The notes below the pieces were generated by a model. That model was not told the DNA's origin and searched no databases. It was given only the letters and a program-made list of their open reading frames with translations. Made by a program: the position numbers and the translations under genes. Positions 54,851 through 64,000 of a stretch of DNA of 64,000 nt are shown here, piece by piece. Every line of letters begins with the position of its first letter. Positions within the stretch are counted from its first letter, which is position 1. The DNA comes from Brachypterus glaber (taxonomy: Eukaryota; Arthropoda; Insecta; Coleoptera; Kateretidae). Location: NCBI GenBank assembly GCA_958510825.1, contig OY294044.1:106926893-106990892 (forward strand). Reading direction: 5' to 3'.

Positions 54851-55120
54851 TATTATTATTATTACTAAAATAGTTTTCTATGTGTGACATAAATGTTTCG
54901 AGGTAAACAATTTAACCATATACACGCGCGTCGGTACTTCTTGACCTTTTCCCAAAATTAACCTTACTCAATTCGAATCAAGGCTACTTGGTTCAGTAGC
55001 GGTTGGCCGTTAACCTACATTTATTTATTAAAAAGTAAATGTTTTTCTACAAAAACTCATTATTTTAAAATATCATTATTTATTATAACAAACTGGTTAT
55101 TTAACGTCCTATGTAATATA
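54851..55120. other. Spacer, nothing recognised
   Basis: AT-rich. Confidence 0.4.
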
Positions 55121-55375
55121 CAGTAGTCGGCGTACACTCAGTTATGACTCATCAACGTTGAAAATAAACACAGAAACATAGGCTTACGGAATAATTTTGC
55201 TGAATTATGAGGCAAATTTTTATAAAGGTCACTAAATCGAAACATTTGACGACTGATTTGTTACACACAACAATATTGACTATACATATTAACTATACAT
55301 ATGTATATATATATATCGGTGTTTTTCAAAGAAAAAAACGATATTCAATTTTTATCTTTTAAGAATACGACAGTT
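55121..55375 (+). repeat. Dispersed repeat, copy 2 (copy 1 at 3135-3397)
   Basis: See copy 1; this copy lacks a ~35-bp segment present at 3265-3300. Confidence 0.7.
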
Positions 55376-55785
55376 TTTAATTTTTATTTATAGATAACTT
55401 TTTTCCCACCTTACTCATTTAAATGGTATCATTAAAAAAAATTAAGATAAAAAGAAATAAATATATTTAAAACCTCGCGTCAACGCTAGAGTCGACACGG
55501 CGCCTATGCGAGTACTGGAAATTCGCCGAGTACTGCTAATATAACCTCTGTTTGGTGTTTTTGATGCTGGTAAGAGGGCGTAACCCCCGCATTTGAACGG
55601 GGAAAATACAATTCTGACGAAAAATATACAGTAAAAGCTTTAAAAACCTAAAAAATCAGCCAATATTATACAAGACGTACACTTAGCTTCGTAAACGTCG
55701 GACGTATAAATAGCTTGTTGCAAGTAAAATAACAATCCGTGAAAAACTAAAATTAATAAAATATACCAAGTATAATCGCCTATTA
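55376..55785. other. Intergenic DNA, no gene seen
   Basis: A short GC-richer patch at 55475-55545 (GTCAACGCTAGAGTCG, GCCGAGTACTGC) has no recognised role. Confidence 0.4.
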
Positions 55786-56902
55786 TACAGTGCGTGCATT
55801 AAGTCTGGAATCACCCGAATAACTTTTTAGTTACAAGTAAAATACAAAAATCCTCGGACAGTTCGATTTATATTTTTAATTCTGCAAATTTTGGTCTAAA
55901 AAAAGTTATCAAAATTGGCACCCCCTTGCACCCTCACCCCCCAACTTTTTTTTTCAAATAGCAACCTACCCCTTGTGATACATCATTGGAAAGGTAATTT
56001 AATAAGCTTTCCAACAGTGTATGATAAAGCCTAATTTGTTAAAGGGTCTATGAAAAAACGCATGTTTTATTTAAACATTGTTTGTGTGAAATATTACGCA
56101 TAATATGGTAATTGTTGCCCTATTTCCTACTTGGCACCTTCCTGAGAATCTAAATAAGGTTATTTTAAACTTATTGTAATAATTTATACCCTGTTGGAAA
56201 ATGAAATTTTTTTCTTTTTATTGACCAATTTTATGTTTACTATTTAATCGATTTTAATCCCGTTTTTTTACTGTCCACTATCAAAGAGCTGAAGGACATC
56301 AATTTGAACATTTATAGTGAACTAAAGTTATACTTTACATGTCTTTATAATAAACTAAATTGTGTATTTTATCATTAGCCCTTTACCAAATTAGGCTTTA
56401 TTATACACCGTTGGAAAGCTTATTAAATTACCTTTCCAACGAAGTGTCACAACTGTTGGAAAATGAAATTTTTTTCTTTTTATTGACCAATTTTATGTTT
56501 ACTATTTAATCGATTTTAATCCCGTTTTTTTACTGTCCACTATCAAAGAGCTGAAGGACATCAATTTGAACATTTATAGTGAACTAAAGTTATACTTTAC
56601 ATGTCTTTATAATAAACTAAATTGTGTATTTTATCATTAGCCCTTTACCAAATTAGGCTTTATTATACACCGTTGGAAAGCTTATTAAATTACCTTTCCA
56701 ACGAAGTGTCACAACGGGTAGGTTGCTATTTGAAAAAAAAAAGTTGGGGGGTGAGGGTGCAAGGGGGTGCAAATTTTAATAACTTTTATTACACCATAAT
56801 TTGCAAAATTAAAAATAAAAATCGACCTATCCGAGGGTTTTTGTGTTTTACTTGTAACTAAAAAGTTAATCGGGTGATTCCAGACTTAATGCACGCACTG
56901 TA
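55786..56902. mobile_element. Tc1-like foldback MITE with an internal duplication
   Basis: TACAGTGCGTGCATTAAGTC at 55786 and its complement ending GCACGCACTGTA at 56902, with pairing over roughly 230 bp. TA flanks both ends and the terminus resembles Tc1 ends. The centre holds two 262-bp direct repeats (below). Confidence 0.85.
56191..56714. repeat. Two identical 262-bp direct repeats
   Basis: Units 56191-56452 and 56453-56714 appear identical base for base by eye, each starting CTGTTGGAAAATG and ending GTGTCACAA. Lack of divergence implies a recent duplication or an assembly artefact. Confidence 0.9.
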
Positions 56903-57489
56903 GAATTATTAATTAACTTTCTATTTTTATCATAAAATTGATAGTATAGTAAACTTTGTTGGTTTTTATTGTATTTTTTAATGATCTATAGAACTATACT
57001 TGACATTATTATAATGGTACTCACGTTAAAAATTGAAGGTAACGTAATTTAGTTATATTGTGGCAATAATAATGGGTTACTTTGATGTTTTGTCAACAAT
57101 GTTTTTTATAATAAATTATTAATAATAAAAATTTTATTAAGGGTCCTTTATAATAAAAAATAAATAAAAATATATATCTTATATACTCTCATACTCACAA
57201 AGAAGGGTATCGTTTTAAATAGGAGTTTTGGGCTAAATAAGAAAAATATGTTTTTGTTTAAAAAATTGCAAAATGATGAAAAGAAATGATAAAAAACTGT
57301 GTTGTTTGTTAATAAAGAACAAAATGAAAAAACAAATTAAAAACTCAGGAATTATTTGTTATCGTAAACCCGACAACATCGCATTATTCTTGCGCTAAAT
57401 GTTATATCATATAGAAAAAAAGCAATATTTTTTGTTTGTCTTAAAACCAACATAAATACATTTAGGTAGAATGTATAATAAAAACACAA
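56903..57489. other. AT-rich DNA, no gene seen
   Basis: Nothing recognised. Confidence 0.4.
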
Positions 57490-58150
57490 CACAATATTAA
57501 TTAAATATATCTATTTTTAAATAAGTATATTTAATTAATATTAAAAGTTAAAAGTCTATGTGTAACTTTTTCATAATCTAGTTTTGAATCATATCATGGA
57601 AATAAAGTAATTTAACATGTTGAAAGCCACATTAAATTACTTGTCTTGGGTAAGACTGTCCCAAGGAACTACATGCTTTGGGTTATCGCTGAAACATCTG
57701 GTTTGCTTACAGTGTTATTATAGTATAAATACCTCAAAAATAACTCCATAATCGTACTGAAACATAAGTAACTAGTCACATAAGTCCAGCCACATTGAAT
57801 TACAGTATATTGAATCCGTGAAAACTAATAAAACACAACAAAATATTTTAATATTATAGACAAGAGCAGTGAACACAACACAGACCCTGTCCTTTGGCCC
57901 CACTGTAGTAGTTAACGTGCAAAGTTATTTTTATTTTGACGAGATGACATTTGACACTTGAAGAATCGTGCAATTTTGCTAAATCGTACATTGACAGATG
58001 ACAAATTCTTAATTAAAATAATTAATTAAAGTATGTTCCGGGATGTAAAAAGGGCTGAAATTTTGGCTAAGTTTTTTTTTATGTATCTATAAGCATGTAA
58101 AGTCTTATCGTTGCAGGCGATTTAGCCCAAAATGCGATACCCTCAGTTCG
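57490..58150 (-). repeat. Family Y, inverted single copy
   Basis: Complement of 12985-13620: TTTGGCCCCACTGTAG, GTTCCGGGATGTAAAAAGGG, CTATAAGCATGTAAAGTCTT and GCAGGCGATTTAGCC all have mirror partners there. One unit only, so the tandem state at 12985 is locus-specific. Confidence 0.7.
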
Positions 58151-58436
58151 CCTTTACAGATAACAGACCTAACAAATTATAACTTGGTCAAACCAAAGTT
58201 ACTGACGAATGCAAAAATGTAAATATTGTCATTAAACAAATTCCTAATTCCTGATTCTTGATCCAAAAATTCTCAGTTATAATTATAATTAAAAATATTA
58301 ATAGGGTTTTTTTTTATTGTGCAATTATAGAGTTACTTGAGCGCTTTTTTTTAACTGTTTGCTTTAAGGACTTAGTTTTTCATGATTAAAATTACGTAAA
58401 ATGTCCTTATATTTTAAAATCAACTTTTAAATCAGT
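58151..58436. other. Spacer, nothing recognised
   Basis: AT-rich. Confidence 0.4.
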
Positions 58437-59040
58437 TGAGATAGCGACTTCAAATTTGAAAAACTTAAGTGAGACAACCCAAACTATTTTTTGTATCTAT
58501 TTAATATTTTCAGCTCTTAAAATGGGGGTTGTGTGATACATCATTTTAAAGCTTATAAAATTCTCTATTTAACTATATATTTTTTAATTTTTTCAAACAT
58601 TTTTTTGTGTTTAAAATAGGGTTAAAACTGGGAATTTTCGTCAAAATTTCTCTAAAAAAATCAAACAGTTTATTAAATGACTAATTTCATTATAAAAAAA
58701 CGTAAATTATACTTTTAAACTAATTTTAGTCAATATAAATAAAAATTTACAAAAAAAAATTTAAAAAAGAATTTTTTAGCACAAAAAATTGAAAAATCAA
58801 AACCCTAAAAAGATTAAAAAAATAAATAAAAAATAAACAATTTTATTTGCTTTAAAATGATGTATCACACGACCCCCCTTTCCATTAAAAAAAGCCATGC
58901 CCCCTGCCCACATTTTAAGAGCTGAAAGTATTAAATATATGCTAAAAGATAGTTTAAGTTGTCTTATTTAAAATTTCCAAATTTGAAGTCGATATCTCAA
59001 AAGTTAAGAGGGGGTGGTGACTTTTGTTTCGCACTGTATA
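58437..59040. mobile_element. Foldback element
   Basis: GATAGCGACTTCAAATTTG and GTGTGATACATCATTTTAAA at the left are mirrored by TTTAAAATGATGTATCACAC and CAAATTTGAAGTCGATATC at the right. The right end (TTTCGCACTGTATA) is related to the start of 10261-10345. Confidence 0.7.
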
Positions 59041-59809
59041 TTACTGTATTTATTTGTCACCTATTAATAAAATAAAGAAATAAATTTCTTTTTGCACGAC
59101 CAAGACTAAAACTTAATTTTACGCTTTCATTTTCGGGACTAAACTTGCCGTTTTTGCCCCAAGGGAATAAAAATCACGGCAACCTTGATACTATTAAAAT
59201 ATTATTCTTAATATATGCTTTACTGGTACAAAAATTAGGTTTGGTGAAGTTTTGTAATAAATTAGCGAATCAAAAAAAATATATTTGATTTAAAAAAAAA
59301 TATCATTGTTTAAATTACATAAAATCTATCGTCTTCGTCCATTTTTTCGAACTGACTTTTGTGTCAACCGCATTAAAAAACAATTGAAATCGCGATACCG
59401 TTAAACTGACTTTTCGCAATTCAAAGGCATCTTGATTAAATGCACCCGATTTTAGATCCATGGTTTTTAATTTTAATTTTTTCTACCTACCTAAATTATG
59501 TTTGGTCGTTCAAAAAATAGTGTATATACCTCAGGACTAAACGTGGCTGTTTTAGTCCCTTGGTGTATAAATAACTATTATTTTTTTTCTATTGTATTAA
59601 TTTTTCTTTTCTTCTTTGTTACAGAAACTAAAGGATTATAATTTCAAGACTGTGTAAAAGTAAGTACACAATAATAGGACATAAAAGATAAGGATAAGGC
59701 TTGTTTAATTAAAAGAAAAAGGATTATTTAAAGATACATTATAAACCTAAAGTCCTACATTTCTATTTCTAGAAGTTTATAATAACCAATTAATTAAACT
59801 GATAATGGT
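59041..59809. other. Intergenic DNA with one exon-like segment
   Basis: 59625-59659 is framed by an acceptor after a T-rich tract (TTCTTCTTTGTTACAG) and a GTAAGT donor-like site at 59660. In one frame it reads KLKDYNFKTV then stop. A 35-nt exon is possible but unproven. Confidence 0.25.
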
Positions 59810-60880
59810 CCCAGACAGCACATAATAACTGGTAGAAATCCCATGGATATCCAAATGTCCGCCTATGTCCAGGATATCCATTGGACATTTATTTTTTAAC
59901 CTCCCTAAAGTATATCCATGATGGGACTCTAATGGATATCCAGTGGATATACTTTGGGGAGGTTAAAAAATACATGCCCACTGGATATCTCGTGGATATG
60001 CAGTGGATATCCTGGACATAGGCGGACATTTGGATATCCATGGGATATCTACTGTCAATCCAGGCTATCCACTGGATATACTGGATATCCAGTGGATATC
60101 CTGGACATATGCGGATATTTGGGTATGCATGGGATATCTACTGTCAGTCCAGGCTATCCACTGGATATACTATATATCAAGTTTATCCAGTGGATAGCCT
60201 GGATATCCAAAACTCCGTCTATGTCCAGGATATCCACTGGATATCCACGAGATATCCATTGGACATTTATTTTTTAACGTCCCTAAAGTATATCCATGAT
60301 GGATCTCTAATGGATATCCAGTGGATATACTTTAGGGAATTTAAAAAATACATGTCCACTGGATATCTCGTGGATATCCAGTGGATATCCAGTGGATATC
60401 CTGGACATAGGCGGACATTTGGATATCCATGGGATATCTACTGTCAATCCAGGCTATACACTGGATATACTGGATATCCAGTGGATATCCTGGACATATG
60501 CGGATATTTGGATATGCATGGGATATCTACTGTCAAACCAGGCTATCCACTGGATATACTATATATATCCAGTTTATCCAGTGGATAGCCTGGATATCCA
60601 CTGGATATCCACGAGATATCCATTGGACATTTATTTTTTAACCTCCCTAAAGTAAATCCATGATGGATCTCTAATGGATATCCAGTGGATATACTTTAGG
60701 GAATTTAAAAAATACATGTCCACTGGATATCTCGTGGATATCTAGTGGATGACCTGGATAAAGGCGGACATTTGGATATCCATGGGATATCTACTGTCAA
60801 TCCAGGCTATCCACTTGATATACTGGATATCCAGAAAGTATATCCCCTGGATATCTACTAGTTATTATGTGCTGTCTGGG
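59810..60880. mobile_element. GGATATCC-rich MITE, copy 1 (1,071 bp)
   Basis: Perfect inverted ends of 21 bp starting CCCAGACAGCACATAATAAC (59810) and ending GTTATTATGTGCTGTCTGGG (60880), flanked by GT on both sides (59808-59809, 60881-60882). The interior is about three tandem units of 360-376 bp (anchors ATGATGG near 59919, 60296, 60661), each made of dozens of GGATATCC-like 8-mers with mirrored halves (TTATTTTTTAACCTCCCTAA and its inverse). No transposase. Confidence 0.85.
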
Positions 60881-60934
60881 GTACGGTTCCACAGTACGTT
60901 TCCCGAAAATGTACCGAAAAATTAAGATATATAC

Positions 60935-62104
60935 TAGGGTGCTTTTTTTTTCGACTATTTTTTTTTCGGTCCCATCACAAAATTTTGTTGGAAGTACCCT
61001 AAAAAAAATCCCTCAAAATTTTAGCCCTTAATATTAATATTAAGTAGTGGACCATGGCATGTAAAGATTTCCCATTGAAAATACACGTAAACTATGATTT
61101 TTTTTCTTTAAATTTCTATAGCTTAGCGGCATTCTATGGCATCGCTTCGACCATAGACAGGTATTTCGCAAAATTGAATGCTCTACAAAAGTGCCCATTG
61201 CGGCATAATCATAACTTGTACTGGTGAGGTAGTTTGGGCCACCAAACCCAATTTTTTCATAAAATTTACGTTTTTCTGTCTTTATCTCGTAATTGACAAG
61301 AGCTACAAAAAATATTTAAGTAACAAACTTGTAGGAAATTTAATTTTCTACAAAAATAGTCCTTGGCACTAAATCGCTAACATCAATATTTCTTGAGATA
61401 TTAAATTCTAAAGTTTTTGTTATATCAAATTATTATCGAGTATCACGTCAAATTATAAAAAATCGTTATTTCATTATACATCACTACGTTTTTAACTAAT
61501 TACTTTTTTTTTAATGGGAGGCTAAAAAAATATAAAAAATCTAAAATATGTCAGTATTAATTGAAAAAAAATGTTACATTCATAGATAGATTGATAGGTT
61601 AGAAATTTTTGTAATTTATAAAATATTTGCTTAAGTTAAAATATGTCCAAACCTATCAATCTATCTATTTTTTTTTTTTCAATTATTACTGACATATCTT
61701 AGATTTTTTATATTTGTTTACCCTCTCATTAAAAAAAAAGTAATTAGTTAAAAACGTAGTGATGTATAATGAAATAACAATTTTTTATAATTTGACGTGA
61801 TACTCGATAATAATTTGAAATAACAAAAACTTTAGAATTTAATATCTCAAGCAATATTTATGTTACAGATTTAGTGCCAAGGACCATTTTTGTAGAAAAT
61901 TAAATTTCCTACAAGTTTGTCATTTGAATATTTTTTGTAGCTCTTGTCAATTACGAGATAAGGACAGAAAAACGTAAATTTTATGAAAAAATTGGGTTTG
62001 GTGGCCCAAACTACCTCACCAGTACAAGTTATGATTATGCCGCAATGGGCACTTTTGTAGAGCGTGACCGAAAAAACAAAAATAGTCGAAAAAAAAGCAC
62101 CCTA
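60935..62104. mobile_element. Foldback element with TAGGGTGC ends, arms ~500 bp
   Basis: TAGGGTGCTTTTTTTTTCGA at 60935 mirrors TCGAAAAAAAAGCACCCTA ending at 62104; pairing continues through GAGGTAGTTTGGGCCACCAA and AGATTGATAGGTT near the centre (about 61580-61660). An extra ~190 bp lies in the left arm (60980-61150). Confidence 0.85.
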
Positions 62105-62462
62105 ATATACATACATACACATTACCCCCCTTTCTTGGTCAGTCGGGTAAAAACAACAAAATCATCTCATTGTAAGTTTAACCTACATACAAAATTATTC
62201 TGCTCACTCGTTACGAAAATTATTTTTAACTTGACGAAAGTGAGTCTGTAGTGCGCATCCTGTATGCAGTCTAAATTACTTAATTGACGATAATTACTAA
62301 AACGCTACTTCCAATAAAAACTACTTAAGTCAACACACGTTTTTTCGTAATAAAACACGAACAATGAGAAAATAAGTTTATCCAACACTTGTTAATTATT
62401 AGGCGTTTTTGAATAAATCACCCGTCAGATAATAATAAAAAATACTTTTTTCTTCAAGCATA
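62105..62462. other. Intergenic DNA, no gene seen
   Basis: Nothing recognised. Confidence 0.4.
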
Positions 62463-62765
62463 CTTAAATGTTCATATTTTATAACTGAACACACTAGTTA
62501 GAAGTGATCTATTTTTTTACAGTAAAAAAATGAGTTCATTGTTGTACGCCGTAAAAAAAAATAGTTAGCAAAACCACCACTGGCGGCAGCACTCTTTGAC
62601 TTTGATGACAGCCATACTTCAAACTTGTTTGTTTATTATGTAAACAGGTGGTTGACTCCTGTGCAAAACCCTTGTCTGAAATTGATTAAAAATGATTGAA
62701 GAAGAATATATGGTTTATACACACACATCTTTCCGAAATTGCAAATTCTACATTAGACAGTTACC
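62463..62765 (+). repeat. Dispersed repeat, copy 2 (copy 1 at 21720-22040)
   Basis: See copy 1. The tRNA-like sequence that follows copy 1 is absent here, so the SINE-like block at 22084 is a separate unit. Confidence 0.75.
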
Positions 62766-64000
62766 ATCAAAACCGCGAAAAATGTACGATTTAGTCTACG
62801 AAAAAAATTTAAAATGAGCTAAGGGAAGTTTAAGTTTATTTCGAAAGAGTTTTATTGGCATATTTTAATAAAAGAACATACTTTATTACTGAATAAATTA
62901 AAATCAAAAATTAATATTTAAAATATATATATATAGGATGCTTGAAGAAAAAATAGTATGTTTCACTCAGAGGAAAAGTGCTTTTTTTTACTCGTCTGTT
63001 GTTTCTATAGACTAGTAAAAGAAAGCTTCACTTTAACTCTTAGTAAAACAATATACTATTGCTGACAAAAGAATACTTTGCCCTACTGTTTATTTAAAAA
63101 TAACTTTTTTATATTGAAAAATTTTCAAAAAAAAAAATAAAAAAATTTATAACTCTTTTTTATTTTTTCGAAAAACGAAAAAATGTAGAAAAAAAAATAA
63201 AAATAATTGTTTTTGCCCCCCTTGACCCCTTACCCCACCCCTTTTATCAAAAACAAATTAGTATTCTTTTGTTAGCAGCAGTAACATTAAAAAACAACAT
63301 CTGGGAAAGATACCGCAGTGTTGGATAAAATTTTGTACGAAACATGTGAGTTAAGTCACCCCTATGCCACAAGAGCCCCTTAAGCTATTTTTTCCACTAG
63401 TTACGTAATTAACTAAATATCAATATTATTATACTGCCCTACTACCCTAAAAAGCAGTAACTCCATATTTAATAAAACTGAGATAATGACAAAAACAGTC
63501 AATCGTCTTAGCCACTCCCTTGTGTTATAGCTAGAATCGAGAAAGTGGGTGTATAACTTTAGGTTTAAAGTACCTTTATTATAACACAAGTACGCAATCA
63601 TTAATTATTTATTTTAATAAAAAAATGGCACTTACTGCTTTTTAGTTTAGTATCTCGTAGTCAAAATTTTTAGGAATGCTAAACTAAACAGCAGTATGTG
63701 ACAAGATAAAGAGAAAACAACTCAAAAATAAAAAAATATATTTTTAAATTTCTTTTTAAAAATAAATTTTACTTTTCCCAAGGAAAGTCTGAAAAATTTG
63801 CTTTTTTTCACGTTTGTCAACGTTTTATATCCAAAAAAACATGATTTCCGTCAAAAAAAATCTGTGTCTCGGTCTGTCTGTCTGTCGATCTGTCTCTGTA
63901 TCCTTCTGTCCAAAAATTTGTGACCACGATAACTCGACAACGCTTTGAGCTAAAGACTTTAAATTTAATTATCCAAAGTTTTGGGCTGGGATTGTTTTTG
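62766..64000. other. AT-rich DNA, no gene seen
   Basis: Holds a short inverted repeat (CTGCTTTTTAGTTTAG near 63637 with CTAAACTAAACAGCAG near 63679) and a (CTGT)n run near 63873. No coding evidence. Confidence 0.45.

Noticed and set aside
59954..60655. Several long overlapping open frames encoding GYP/DIL/WIS repeats in all three plus frames
   Set aside because: They follow from the GGATATCC tandem units, occur in every frame and have no independent protein signal.

Overview
The window reads as AT-rich nuclear DNA from an insect or close arthropod relative. The evidence is a piggyBac transposon, CR1/Jockey-superfamily LINEs, Penelope-like elements, many TA-flanked foldback MITEs and a small intron-containing gene with GT-AG junctions. 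A beetle is my guess, held weakly. There is no operon, CRISPR array, rRNA cluster or prokaryotic signal. Almost everything is transposable-element sequence, much of it nested.

Layout. 1-4.3 kb: LINE 3' fragment, AT-rich DNA, an inverted-end element. 4.3-6.1 kb: a dispersed repeat split by a 5'-truncated LINE with a 17-bp target duplication. 6.2-10.3 kb: a Tc1-like foldback element split by a near-perfect 2,683-bp piggyBac (TTAA duplication, 13-bp ends, intact 667-aa transposase). 10.3-21.5 kb: foldback elements, one of them a GGATATCC-rich element, a tandem array and another LINE fragment. 21.6-27.8 kb (minus strand): a probable two-exon host gene for a 108-aa single-span membrane protein, whose 5.9-kb intron is filled by a tRNA-like SINE, a large foldback element and a LINE. 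28-34 kb: MITEs, a LINE fragment and hairpins. 34.2-36.2 kb and 40.9-44.1 kb: Penelope-like sequence, one copy with a GIY-YIG coding end and three as head-to-head palindromes, all carrying hammerhead-ribozyme-like motifs. 46.0-53.8 kb: an old LINE interrupted by a young GC-rich LINE with two ORFs, a 12-bp duplication and one apparent single-base deletion. 53.8-64 kb: foldback elements, among them a second GGATATCC-rich element (59810-60880).

The best leads are (i) a two-copy family with CCCA..AGCACA ends, apparent 2-bp duplications and an interior built almost wholly from GGATATCC-like palindromes; (ii) seven hammerhead-like motifs of three sequence types whose core differences fall at the unconstrained position 7; (iii) inverted-dimer Penelope insertions with 12-13-bp duplications; (iv) the unrecognised 108-aa gene; (v) the piggyBac copy, which looks complete. 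All coordinates come from reading by eye; element edges are good to a few bases where a duplication or terminal repeat is stated, otherwise to tens of bases.
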